Shown here: positions 1 to 9,834 of the stretch, piece after piece
Numbering within the stretch: the stretch's first letter is position 1
Layout: the number at the start of each line of letters is the position of its first letter
Source: Euperipatoides rowelli
Lineage: Eukaryota > Onychophora > Udeonychophora > Euonychophora > Peripatopsidae
DNA length: 12,066 nucleotides
NCBI GenBank assembly: GCA_003024985.2
Contig: PXIH01S0008641.1
Direction: 5' to 3' (one strand)
Program-made: the position numbers and the translations under genes
Notes under the pieces: generated by a model
Databases searched by the model: none
What the model was told of the DNA's origin: nothing
What the model saw: the letters and a program-made list of their open reading frames with translations, nothing else

Positions 1-2
1 AT

Positions 3-292
3 CAGAGACTTATATATAATGATTTAATATATTATTATAAAGCTTTATTAATAAAAAATAATTCGGAAAATAAATTTGTTTTAAAGAAGCAAACAATTGG
101 AGACAAACAAAAATATGGTAATTTGTTGCAGCATGCTAAGTCTAATAGGAAAAAAATTTCCATCCAAATGAGAAGTATAAAAATTTGGAATTCTCTAGAT
201 AAAAACCTTTTTAATGGATCATTTACGTATTTAAAAAAAAATTGAGACTTTTTATTGAAAAGAACATTGATTTATTCTTTGATCTACCATAG
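3..292 (+). pseudogene. C-terminal fragment of a CR1/jockey-like non-LTR retrotransposon reverse transcriptase
   Basis: Translating from base 3 gives about 80 codons without a stop, rich in K, N and I. The segment RSIKIWNSLDKNLF (171-212) matches the 'R-x-x-x-x-WNSLP' signature close to the C-terminus of CR1/jockey-superfamily RTs, and it is followed by the usual Lys/Leu-rich end (FTYLKKK). The upstream RLIYNDLIYYYKALL (about 6-50) fits the 'thumb' region of the same proteins. The frame hits TGA at 243-245, just after an A9 run (233-241). Reading on in the +1-shifted frame gives LRLFIEKNIDLFFDLP and then TAG at 290-292, which is a natural family C-terminus, so a homopolymer frameshift is likely. 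The catalytic domain lies outside the window. In a live element this protein would copy the element's RNA at a nicked chromosomal target. The family is assigned from motif pattern only and the clade is uncertain. Confidence 0.75.
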
Positions 293-490
293 AGGAAAGG
301 TTTGGCAATACATTATTATTGTATTTTGCTACAGATTTTTCTTTTTTCACTCTTTTTTTCTCTTATTTTTGTTTCTCTCTTTAGCTTCTGCTTCTGTTGT
401 AGTATAATGTTTATCAGTTTAAAAAATTTTTTGTGTAACACTGTACAAGAATTTTCTTAAAGCAATAAAGTATATGATTTGATATTAATC
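293..490 (+). mobile_element. Probable 3' UTR and tail of the retrotransposon ending at 292
   Basis: The stretch directly follows the RT-like stop codon. It contains a long pyrimidine-rich run (about 338-400, mostly T with C) and an AATAAA polyadenylation-type hexamer at 464-469. No poly(A) tail or short tandem tail is clear, so the right end of the element is not defined; about 490 is a guess. No coding potential is visible. Confidence 0.4.
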
Positions 491-492
491 AG

Positions 493-1112
493 TCTTTTCT
501 AGTAGCCCACAATATACTTTTATAGATAAAGGGATTTCAACTATAGTAAGATTTAACCCAAGTGAGATGCAGGGCTAGATTCCCATTTGGGGGATAAAAA
601 ACATAGTAGGCTACCCCCACCTACTTTTTTTTTTTTTTTTTTTTAAAGTGTTTTCACAATGCAAAATTGTCATTTATGTAAAACCTATTAAAATAGGAAA
701 TCTAGTTTTACAATATAATAAAAGTACTAATAAATCAGAGTATATATTCACTAAGAGCAAACACTGGGTATCATAAATAGGCTACTTTGTGTACAATAAA
801 GTCAGGCAAGGGTTTTTTTTTTTTTGATGGGAAGGGGTAAGTTGATGAAGTGCTACCCCAAACATTTTGACAGGTTTAAATTGAGTTTTTATCTGAAATA
901 CTGTTAGGTGTTTGCCAGTGTATGATATATAGAAAATGATGGAAATTTGGTGACTTAAGGTCTCTCCCTCCCCCCCACCCTTGCAGTTTCTTGAGTGAAG
1001 ATTAAAAAATAAAATTGGTGATATTATTATTATATTAAAAAACAAATTTCTCTGTGTATCTATCTGTCATTCCGAACTCTTGAAATTGAATTTTCACCCC
1101 AATGGTTTGTCC
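493..1112. other. Non-coding stretch with homopolymer runs
   Basis: No protein resembling a known family was found on either strand. Notable are T20 at 625-644, T13 at 813-825, C7 at 970-976, and the motif GTAGGCTA at 606-613. The longest open frame is on the minus strand (1045-782), runs through these homopolymers and has no recognisable domain, so I do not call it. The T20 run could be the tail of a minus-strand retroposon, but no body or polyadenylation signal is visible beside it. Confidence 0.6.
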
Positions 1113-1430
1113 AATTAAATTGAAATTTGAAATTGGTCTTATTGTAGAGGTCTAGAATATGTATATAAAAGGTCAAGGTCCTAGGTGGTCACATGAAGCT
1201 GCTAGGGGGGGTCCAAATGATCAAAAAATTTTAAAATGTTTTGATTAAGTTGAAATGGAAATTTTGGTTACACTAGAGGTCTAGAATATGAATATAAAAG
1301 GTCAAGGTCAATGGGGGTGCTAGGGTGGGGCAAAAGTAAAAAAAAAATTAAATTTCTCTGATTAAGTTCAGATTTGAAATTTGTATTATCCTAGAGGTGT
1401 AGAATCACATGGGGATACTAGGGGGGAGGG
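1113..1430. repeat. Degenerate tandem array, three units of 118-129 bp
   Basis: Three diverged copies follow each other. Each starts with an A/T-rich block like ATTAAATTGAAATTTGAAAT (1114, 1243 and 1361). It is followed by TAGAGGTCTAGAATATG (1145 and 1274; a diverged TAGAGGTGTAGAAT at 1392), then AAGGTCAAGGTC (1169 and 1298; missing in the third), and ends in a CTAGGGGG-type G-rich block (1202, 1320 and 1419). Spacing is 129 and then 118 bp. The segment just upstream (about 1050-1112, with TATCTATCTGTC) may be the edge of the same family. The repeat is non-coding. Similar GGTCAAGGTCA-rich repeats are common in marine invertebrate genomes, from general recollection. Confidence 0.8.
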
Positions 1431-2301
1431 CCCAATTGAATTCCGTCTTTGCCCATTTTTTTTGGAGGGATGAGCAAATTTTGAACATTTTTTTGGGGGG
1501 GATGGTGGGGGAGCAAAAAACATGGGAGTGTTTACCATAGATCCAAACATGACACAATATTCTGGGCAACCCAAAAAAAAATTAGCGTTGATTTTGATGG
1601 GTTTTGACTAGTTTTGTATTAAAATCATTAGAGGAATTTAGCTAGTTCCTTTGTATCTGAACTTTTTAAGATATTAGTCAAATTCTGAGTTATCGTATGT
1701 TAAATCGTTATCATAAAGGTAATTCTTGGAAACCTTGTATATTCAGTGGTAAGGGGAAGGGCACTTGGAACATGTCTAAACTCTCAAGTGGCCCAATTTG
1801 TTATTGAGTGTAATAGACATTTAAATTTTAATTTAAAAAATAAATTATTTAGTTACACTGAATACATATTTTAAGCCTTTCACAAAAAATTAAGTTTAGG
1901 TAAAATCGTAATTTCCAAACGTAAGTGTCAAACTCTTATAATGGGAAGCTGCTCAAGATAATTTCTTAAGTGAAAGGAATAGTAATAGTTATGGCTTCCA
2001 TATTGGTCAATCAGATTAAATATTGACATTTGGGGGTTCTCCTCATCTTATCTTTGCACTGAAAAAATTTCTAGATGGAAAAAAAATATATTAGAAATAT
2101 AAGAATGGAGATTGTTAATGTGCTGTCAGCTTTTAAGTAAATATTTATGTAAAGCGCAAACATGTTATCAATGTACGAGTGAAAGAAAATATCATGTCAG
2201 TTATAGCATTAGGTTACTTCATGATGCATAACAAATTTATGTGTGTAACTGAGATAGGGTTAATAAACTTTCAATGTCATTCAATTTTACATAAACATAT
2301 G
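1431..2301. other. Non-coding AT-rich stretch with G-rich start
   Basis: Bases 1431-1575 are unusually G-rich for this window (runs of 6-7 G near 1495-1513) and continue from the tandem array without a clear further unit. A short minus-strand open frame here (1574-1386) is proline-rich only because of the G-runs and has no family signature. From about 1600 to 2301 the sequence is AT-rich and I see no gene, RNA or repeat structure. Confidence 0.55.
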
Positions 2302-2858
2302 ATGGGACCAGAGGCATTCCAAGGGGGGTGCTGGCCGCACCGGGTACCACCTTAGGAGGAGAGGGGGGGGGGAGGGTGCCACCCCCCAAATTTTTTTAGG
2401 AGGGGATGGTGCAAATAAATTACTATGCTCCTGTAATGTTCTCATTAATTTATTTAATTAAATTTTCCCCTTTGGTACTGAATACGTCATACAATAGAAC
2501 CAGTGTTGCTTTCTTGAGCAAATCCACTGCTCTACCTGGGAAAATTTGAATAGCATTAAAGTGAAATTTAAACCTTAAAAATCATAATAGCCAAAAAAAG
2601 CTTATCAAATCAGACAGATAGGCAACAAAATGTCCTGTCAACTAAAAAAAAAGGCTTATCAAATAAGACAGAAAGTCGACAAAACGTCCAGTTAACTAAA
2701 AAAAAGCTTATCAAATCAGACAGAAAGGCAACAAAACGTCCAGTCAACTAAAAAAAAGCTTATCAAAATATTTGCAACAAAAATATAAATAAGGTGCTCA
2801 GGAAGGGGGGGGGGTGACAAGAGTAAGCTCCACCCCGGGTACCAAAAATGGGACCAGA
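2302..2858. mobile_element. Composite G-rich insertion flanked by an 11-bp direct repeat
   Basis: ATGGGACCAGA occurs at 2302-2312 and again at 2848-2858, and resembles a target-site duplication around about 535 bp. Both ends carry a CACC(CC)GGGTACCA motif: GCACCGGGTACCACC at 2337-2351 and CACCCCGGGTACCA at 2831-2844. They also carry G10 runs (2363-2372 and 2805-2814). The GC-rich ends contrast sharply with the AT-rich flanks. The interior contains a 52-54 bp minisatellite and no coding sequence. It could be a non-autonomous transposon or a retroposed unit. The ends read better as direct than as inverted copies, but GGTACC is self-complementary, so orientation is ambiguous. Confidence 0.5.
2592..2768. 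repeat. Minisatellite, 52-54 bp unit, just over 3 copies
   Basis: GCTTATCAAAT-type starts lie at 2600, 2654, 2706 and 2758, giving periods of 54, 52 and 52. Each full unit reads GCTTATCAAATCAGACAG, then a GGCAACAAAAYGTCC block, then GTCAACTA and a run of A. The last copy breaks off after GCTTATCAAAA. The length differences fall in the A-run, and substitutions are few compared with the surrounding repeats, so the array looks comparatively young. It sits inside the G-rich composite insertion. Confidence 0.95.
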
Positions 2859-4008
2859 AAGGTATAATTTCAATAATCATAGTTTTTTTTTGTTAGATCG
2901 AATTTGAGTTAACATTATCTCTATAAAAATTTTGAGTTAACAATATTTGAATTATTAAGATTTAATTGAAATTACTTTAAAATGCAATAAACAACTAAAT
3001 ATATAAAAATTTATTACAGAATTTAAATATGAATCGATTCAAATAAATTTCCTAATAACTATGGAATTATCTTAAGTCATTTGGTGCAATTATCTGGTTG
3101 CATCTAAAGTTTATTGGTTTCATCAATAAATTGAAACAAATATATACACCCATGCACTAAGCTTATTTATTTATTTATTACTAGAATCCTAGTTAATATT
3201 TATTTTGCTAGATCAAAGGGGGAAAAACTTTAATTGCTCAGTTTAATTAATGAAATATTAATAATCTTGCTGACAGAAAAAAGGAAATAAATTAAATACA
3301 AGTAATATTATACCTGAGGATTCATTTCAAATGATTATATTTAATTAAAATTCCAAAAGATGTCAATCAAAACATTATGAGAGTATATAGGGCAGAAAAT
3401 TATTCATTTAAAATATAAGTATCTCTTGAAATTTTTATTTTATTTTATTGAATATTTTGCATTTAAATAATATTAAAGATTATTAGCCTATTATTATAAA
3501 GCAAAGTGTATCTATCATGTATATTCCAGTTAACACATGTCCTCATTTTTTTAAGACCATAGGACAGTAAACAAGTATCATCCATTTTTAAGAACAAGGC
3601 TGCATTTTCTAAACAACTCCGAGTCAAGCACAGAGTAATATTGTGATATGTCGATATGTCCAGAATACAAACAGAGTATAAACAAAGCGTAACAGAATCC
3701 GAGATTATTAAAATCCGCTAAAAATTAATAAAAGTTGAAAACGATAGAAGAAAATGTACAGTAGCTATTGATATGTCATTGAATGAAAACTCATTTTTTC
3801 AGCATTTAAAAAACAGTTATCACCATCATAAAATATCTTGTTTAGTCAAAATAGAAAATTATTAGAAGAAAGTAGTACCTAGACAAAGATTAGACCAGTT
3901 CAAGCCATCATATTTGGCACATGTAAATATCAATGAGGCTATTTTCCTCCATTTTGGATTTTGATTGTGTTACAGTATGATTAAGGATATGGAAATTTAG
4001 CAATAATA

Positions 4009-4026
4009 AATACTAAATTTAGTATT
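4009..4026. repeat. 18-bp perfect palindrome
   Basis: AATACTAAATTTAGTATT is its own reverse complement, with no loop. In DNA this AT-rich such palindromes arise by chance more often than in balanced DNA. No function is implied. Confidence 0.9.
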
Positions 4027-5006
4027 ATTACTAAACTGCTAAATTTTAAACTTAGCATTTGTCAAAATTTCAAGAATTCTCATTAAAATTAAAATTTTTG
4101 TTGAAATATGCTAGCCTCGTTTTTAGTGGTGGCTTGGTTTGTAGGAAGACATCTCATTAACTCCCTTTCCTCACAACTTAGGTAATGTATTATTTTTTCC
4201 TATTCCAAAAGAATATTGCATGATTTGCATGTTAAAATTGTTCACACACTGATGTATAAACCTGTGCAAATTCCTTAAAATTAATTTAGAATTAAGAAAA
4301 TAACAAGATTTTATTATTGAATGAAATATTTACATAATGATTAATTATCCAGGCGACACTGCCTCTTAAGACAAGTTTATGAAAATGCAAGTTTATAAAT
4401 GTTATCTTCATATAATTTAAAATGTGCTTTTCTATGTATCCTGTTGAAATTTTGTTTCTATCTCTGGGTGATTTTTAAAATTCAACTCCAAAGATTAGCT
4501 TTATTCTAATTAGATACCCGGGAGCAGTAGTGAGTTTCAAGCACCTAAAAGTTTTGCTTTAGAATGTATTTCTTATCTAATCACATGTTTTTATGCAAAA
4601 GGTATCCTCATTAGAAATTATTATATACAAAGAAAAGTCATCTGAAATTGCCTCGTGAATGTCAAATAAATTCTAAAACAAGTATAATAGCCCCACCCCC
4701 ATAGACTATTTACATTTTGTGATATATGATAATATAACTTTTAAAAATATGTTTCAACCAGACTTGGGAATCTTGTAATGTGTCTTTTATTTAATGTTGT
4801 AAAACATTCTAAGGTTTAAAATTGTTAGTTTTATTTTATTTTATTAATATTTTTGCATATGGAGTTATATTTAGCCTTTAATGAAGAGACTAGTCTGGCA
4901 TTTTAGTCAATGATATTGATGATCTTCTGACACACTTATCAAGATCTAATTGGTTAAAAAGTTTGTGAGCTGTCCTGATAGTGTTTAGATATAAATTACC
5001 CTACAG

Positions 5007-5022
5007 TATTGTCTAGACAATA
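5007..5022. repeat. 16-bp perfect palindrome
   Basis: TATTGTCTAGACAATA reads the same on both strands and is centred on CTAG. One mismatch further out, the outer A/T pairs also match. It could be a protein-binding site or chance; nothing around it decides. Confidence 0.9.
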
Positions 5023-5882
5023 TTGAAAAATAATTGGAATCAAAGCATTTTTTTAAAGGGAGTTGGAATCCATTTGTCCACTGCTTTGTAAATTTTAATA
5101 GTCGTGCCTTTATAAAATTATAGCAAGAAAATTAAAATGGATACAGGCAAGTTTTTTTTTAAGCATCTATAAAAAACTTTAGAATGAAAATAAAGGTAAA
5201 TGTTTTTAAAATGACATTAAATATTGTTTTAAGATTTAAATTTGAAGGGTTGCTTTTATGAATAATAATTGCAGTGCTCTATTGAAATGCATAGGATTTA
5301 TTACAAAGAATTAAAAATAATGTTCTTTTTTAATATTAAATTGTTAATATTATGAAAGTTTGATTATTAAAGAAGAAAGATGAATAAAATTAATATAATT
5401 TTACCAAGTATTTAAGAGTAACCGGATAGGAATATTTAAGAATACAGATCTTGACATGGTCGAGTACAATTGTGAAGGGGCTCTATTACTTATATTTTAT
5501 TATTTTCTGTAAAATAAAACTCCTGATCTCTTCTCTAAAATTAATATTAAGAATTTATTGGTGAAATTTCTGTTAAACTCATAGCTACATAAAATACAAA
5601 ATGAGATAAATTACATGAAATCAAAATACCTACTGACTACTGTATATAATAAGAGTTGAAATGACTGTATTTTAGTAAGGCTTACTGTGCTTCCTCAACC
5701 ACTCATCTTAGCACAATAATGTTTGATTTGTTTGAAAACTCTTCTAAAGAAGATATGGTTGATGTTATTTTGGGTTCCTACGAACTTCCCTGTTTTAGGA
5801 ATGGATTTTGAAGATTTAGGGTAAAAGGAACTCCATGTTTGCTGGCAAACTCTTGAGCTCCAAATGTTCATGAAACAGATTG

Positions 5883-6811
5883 AGAAACATTTTAGTTAGA
5901 CAACCCAAGGAATCCTTTCTTTACATATTATACCAGATCATTCAGCCATTTGCAGTAGTTATTGACATGCAAAGGCAGTATTTATTGACCATGCAAACTT
6001 AGTATACCTGGCAAAAAGGATTATTGAAATGTTTGACAATACCAATATTATAACAAGTCTGCTCAATTATGTCAAAATAAAGCTTGGAAATAACCTGAGT
6101 CAACGTTTTTCAATCCAAAGAGGTCTTACACAAGGCACTTCATTAAACACTCATTATTTACTCTATATACCCTGTACCGATTTTGTGATCATTGAAAAAT
6201 TCATTAAAATGATTAAACATTAACAATTATATTGTTAAAGTAAAATTACTAGCATTCACTGATGATTTTCTTATTTTTTGTAAAGATCAAGATGAAAATA
6301 GATCAGTAATTATAATCTTTCAAAACTTTGAGAAGGAAACAGGATCTACAATCAATTGGGATAAAAGGTGATAAATATTGCAAGAATGAAGAATCAGATA
6401 AATATTTAGGTTTGCCATACCCATTTTTTGACAAGACAGTTAAGGAACAAATGCTAGATAACCTTAAGAATAGAATTTGTGCCATTCCTTTAAGAATTAA
6501 AATCCTAAATGTTAGGGAGATCTCCTTAGGGGTGCTACCCGATAGTGCAGTCAGGCAGTGCAATCCAGGTGGGAATGTATTTAGGCAAGTTCTGTAAGTA
6601 TAAAACTGAGAGCGAAGAAAATTTGGGAGGTTTTGATTGGATGAGCTTGGCATGCAGAACATTTTATCTTAATCTTACTCTAAATCTAACAATCGATCAG
6701 GCTTAATTTATGTTCTGAAATAGTCTACTCATAGCCTATGAAACTGTGTTAAGCTTGTGTTTAAAATTCAAGAAGATGAGACCCATTTATTGGATGGTTG
6801 AAATGATTTAA
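5883..6811 (+). pseudogene. Decayed L1/Tx1-like non-LTR retrotransposon reverse transcriptase, RT palm and beyond
   Basis: Several RT blocks appear in order but in shifting frames. FAVVIDMQ (5949-5972) followed by VFIDHANLVYLAKRII (from 5978, another frame) resembles the motif A region 'vsiDxeKAFDxVdH'. FSIQRGLTQGTSL (about 6107-6145) is the 'RGxxQGxxLS' block. KLLAFTDDFLIFCKD (about 6243-6290, third frame) holds the catalytic FxDD motif as FTDD at 6255-6266, followed by ETGSTINWDK, the 'sGaxiNxxKS' block. DKYLGLPY (about 6399-6422, next frame) is the 'YLGi' block. ENLGGFDWMSLACRTF (about 6617-6664) matches the 'GGlgxxdl' region typical of the L1/Tx1 group. At least four frame changes and several stops (for example TGA at 6369 and TAA at 6704) make it dead. 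The endonuclease domain is not seen. The piece from 6714 to 6811 is open in the last frame but carries no motif. Confidence 0.85.
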
Positions 6812-7334
6812 ACCTAGATTCACTTGTGGAGTGGAAAATACGATAAACAATTGAAAAAGGAAATTATTTCATAAAAAATAAATATTTTATTTTTGTTTGT
6901 TTATAAAATCCACTATACTGTATAATAAATTGGAATGGTAAGACACAAAATTATTGAACTATTCACAGTACCTGTATGATTATTTCAAAATGGCTACTGC
7001 TATCGAGTCCAGATTCTTAGGCGTCTGGGTTTCTGACATCCTGATTTTTGGACTTTTACTGTATGTTCTATGAAATAACTCAGTAAATTGATGACAAATA
7101 TTTTTTAATTGATAACAAGTATTTTAAAGAATTTAGTGAAAAAAGTATTAGATTTAAAATCACTGTATACTTTCAACATACTTAATTATTTGTATTTGGT
7201 TTGGGAAACCCTTTAACAGCTCTGATCTATCAGAGCTGATATGCATTTGTGAATTCCAACTTTAGTTTGTTTCATTAATATGATATCAATGCGGTTTTTA
7301 TTAGCAAAAGTTGTTTAACTTATAGACTGTAGAC
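6812..7334. other. Non-coding AT-rich stretch between the L1/Tx1-like fragment and the hAT-like element
   Basis: This may include the 3' UTR of the preceding element, but no polyadenylation tail or target duplication is clear. The only structure seen is a short hairpin at 7217-7238. Confidence 0.5.
7217..7238. repeat. Short perfect hairpin, 9-bp arms and 4-base loop
   Basis: CAGCTCTGA (7217-7225) pairs perfectly with TCAGAGCTG (7230-7238) across the loop TCTA. It is GC-richer than its surroundings. No T-run follows and no gene is adjacent, so a terminator role is not supported. Confidence 0.85.
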
Positions 7335-8063
7335 CAGGGGTTGCCAAACCTTTGATCTCAATGACCAATGACCCCTTTTACGATGCCATAAAAACCCATT
7401 CTCCCAGTGAAAGTTTTGGTATTATATATTTTTAGGTATATTTTATGAAAGGGTTTTGACTAATAATAACTACGGATCCTTTACTGTTGCAATTTTTCTT
7501 TTGCAATGTCCACATTCACTTACATGACGCCATATGAGGTCATGACCCATAGCTTAAGAAGATTTGGTTTTGATAACTAAATTATGATAAGTAAGTTTTG
7601 TACACAAACAAAATATTTGTAATATCTCTTATTGTATGCAAAATACCTCTTCTAAATATTTTTCAGTCACTAAACAATGACAAAACACTAAGCAGTGTTT
7701 GAAATTTGAACATTTGTAACTGTCAATGTAACCAATTGATTTTGTTGTGTTGTGTTTCGCCAACACAGTAGTTTTGTGTTGACATTGTAGGTGGCATCAC
7801 GAAAATAATTATAGAGATTGAATTTACAAAAAAAATATGAGTTATGTAATTTATTATATTAGATATTACTATTTCTTAGTTTATTATATATATAATTTCA
7901 TCATTAATTTGACAAAATTTTAGATTCTGTTATTCCATATTGAATATTAACATTTCTAAAAAAAACGTCTTTAAAGACCTATTTATTTCTCATCGACCCC
8001 AAATGACCCTTTGACACTCATCGACCTTCTGAGAACCGCTACCGACCACTTTGGCAACTCCTG
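7335..8063. mobile_element. hAT-like non-autonomous DNA transposon (about 729 bp), possibly two nested pieces
   Basis: The left end CAGGGGTTGCCAAA (7335-7348) matches the reverse complement of the right end TTTGGCAACTCCTG (8050-8063) at 13 of 14 bases. The CAGGGGTT start followed by pyrimidine/GACCCC sequence is typical of hAT ends. Subterminal copies of CTCATCGACC lie at 7989-7998 and 8017-8026, as expected for hAT subterminal transposase sites. The interior has no transposase-like frame. A second hAT-style end facing inward, GGTCATGACCCATAGCTTAAGAAG (7538-7561), sits inside the element, so 7335 to about 7565 could be a separate, smaller element. The 8-bp flanks (CTGTAGAC and CAGTCATA) do not match, so no target duplication is seen. 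Confidence 0.6.
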
Positions 8064-9599
8064 CAGTCATAGGCCCAGTAATAAAAACATATGCAAAAAT
8101 AAAAGTTATCATAAAATTTATGATCAATGTTTTTTATTAGCTTTTTCGTGACAGCAATTCTTTTACTCCCATCTTAAAAAAATAACACATTTTAGTTTTA
8201 CTTTTATTAAAATAGAATAAGTAATATTTATAATGTAAAATTATTTATTTACTTGAGTGCATTTATGATCTTGCAGCAAAAATTTATATTAAAAATTATT
8301 ATTGTTAAAGAAACCATATATTGAAAAGAGAACATAAACAGAAAAATGTTAACATTTATAATTTAATAATTGATTCTTTAGCTCCTAATTTCATTTCATT
8401 AAGTAAAAAGGTATAGATTTATTAAATTATATATATTTTATTTTAAAACTGAAGAAAAAGAAAAGAAAATTTATAAGTGCATTATAAATTATATATATTA
8501 GTTAAAATTTTAATTTTAAACTTTTATTGGCAAATCAACTTATTTTTTTGAAAATGGAACAAAAGAGAATAAATATCTGTAAAAGGGTAAAGGTAAAATA
8601 AAAATAAAATTAAAGCACAATAATTAAAATATAAACTTAAAAAAAAGATCAGGTTTTATTTCAAAATATTATGTGAAGATATGTTAAGATCCATAAGATC
8701 CAATTCAGTGTATATAGTATTCTAAACAGGATACTCTAGAATGGAGAAAGGGTTTTTCCATCTATTGCTGAAATTAACCAGAATCGTTAGCCTAAATAAG
8801 TAGTAGGCCTACTTTAAATGGATTTTCTGTAAAGTTATGCAAGTAGATTACTTTCATTAAATTTATATACCCATACCAATTAAGATTATGATATAATCAA
8901 GAACTGAGTTGGAACTTAAACCACAATTATAGCTATCCTCTCCCAATAACCCCCCCCCCCCTTGCATTGATTGGATATTAATTTAAATAATAAATTAGGT
9001 CCCTGGAAGACTTCAGCCAATCATACAATCAGTTTTGTAGAATTTTGTTTTAAATAGTAAAAATAAAGTTACTCATTTTCTTGCCCAATTTCTTTATTAC
9101 TTATTCAAGGGTTCAAGAAAACATCAAGGATAGTAAATACCTAATATGTAATTAAACAATGACATACTATACATTACATAAATTTTAAATAAGGTAAAAA
9201 TTAGCCTACTGTAAAGACTATTTCCAGACTGTATACAATTGTAAATAATTTAGAATGTAAAAACAGCAGAGTTAAACTATATATGAGACAGCCCTAGGGA
9301 TAAATGAATTGCTGATAATAAATCGGAAAGTTTGTTTCGTATATATTGTAAATCAAAATAACAATTATATTATAAATACAAATTGATATACTTTTAAATG
9401 CAATTTTGTTTTCATATTTATATAAAATATGTTTATCCAGTTTAATATAATTTATAGTTATCCCAAATTAAGAATTAGCTAGCTAGGGATATTAGCCTAC
9501 TAAAAAAAAGGAACAATATGTTAATGTTAAAATACGAACTATAGGGACTTGAAATCACATTGTTATTTTGAAATTGTACTAATATAGGTCACACTATTA
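8064..9599. other. AT-rich non-coding stretch
   Basis: No coding frame, RNA gene or element end was recognised. It holds a C12 run (8950-8961), the 12-bp palindrome AGTAGGCCTACT (8802-8813), and two copies of TAGCCTAC (9202-9209 and 9493-9500). The part near 9540-9600 may belong to the LTR suggested for the gypsy-like element to its right. Confidence 0.55.
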
Positions 9600-9834
9600 T
9601 AATCAATCAGGAACAACAATTTTTATGATTAATCACAATATTTATTAAGTTACAATACTAACTAAAAATAATACAATAAAATGAGAATACATTATAAACA
9701 ACTAACAGTTTATAGATAACAAGCAGAACTTACGGTCATCATATTTTTTTTAATGAGTCTGCTATGAGCACACATCCATTCCTCAAATCCTGATATTACG
9801 TGTGTCCACTTATTCACTTTGTTTTAATGGTACA
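9600..9834 (-). mobile_element. Possible LTR of the gypsy-like element (left limit unknown)
   Basis: On the minus strand, the sequence after the polyprotein stop runs through a purine-rich ACAGGGGAGG and then TGTACCATTAAAAC, starting at 9834. A TG start right after a polypurine tract is what an LTR should show. An AATAAA hexamer lies further along on the minus strand (about 9639-9644), where an LTR polyadenylation signal could be. No second LTR copy is in the window and I cannot place the CA end, so 9600 is arbitrary. Confidence 0.3.

Larger units (their letters stand above)
2859..5882. other. Long AT-rich stretch without recognisable genes
   Basis: Six-frame reading shows only short open stretches with no family motif. 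Small items seen: a TTTA-type simple repeat at 3163-3180; GATATGTC twice in tandem at about 3645-3660; a TTTTATTTTATTTTATT block followed by a TTTGCAT-type end at 3433-3462 and again at 4829-4858; and two perfect palindromes (4009-4026 and 5007-5022). I see no exon with good splice context, no tRNA and no transposon terminus. The bases just before 5883 may be the eroded 5' part of the L1/Tx1-like element, but no motif supports that. Confidence 0.6.

Noticed and set aside
625-644. T20 run as the poly(A) tail of a minus-strand retroposon
   Set aside because: No retroposon body, polymerase III boxes or flanking target duplication could be identified next to it.
782-1045. Minus-strand open frame of 87 codons
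   Set aside because: It runs through T and C homopolymers, begins with a low-complexity hydrophobic stretch, and matches no family pattern.
1386-1574. Minus-strand open frame of 62 codons
   Set aside because: Its proline and lysine runs come from G and T homopolymers on the plus strand; it starts next to a repeat array and lacks any motif.
6593-6598. GTAAGT as a 5' splice site of a host gene
   Set aside because: The hexamer lies in the decayed retrotransposon, and no exon pair or matching acceptor with coding continuity was found.
6303-6662. Minus-strand open frame of 119 codons, the longest in the window
   Set aside because: It is antisense to the L1/Tx1-like RT fragment, whose plus-strand frames carry recognisable RT blocks; this one has none.
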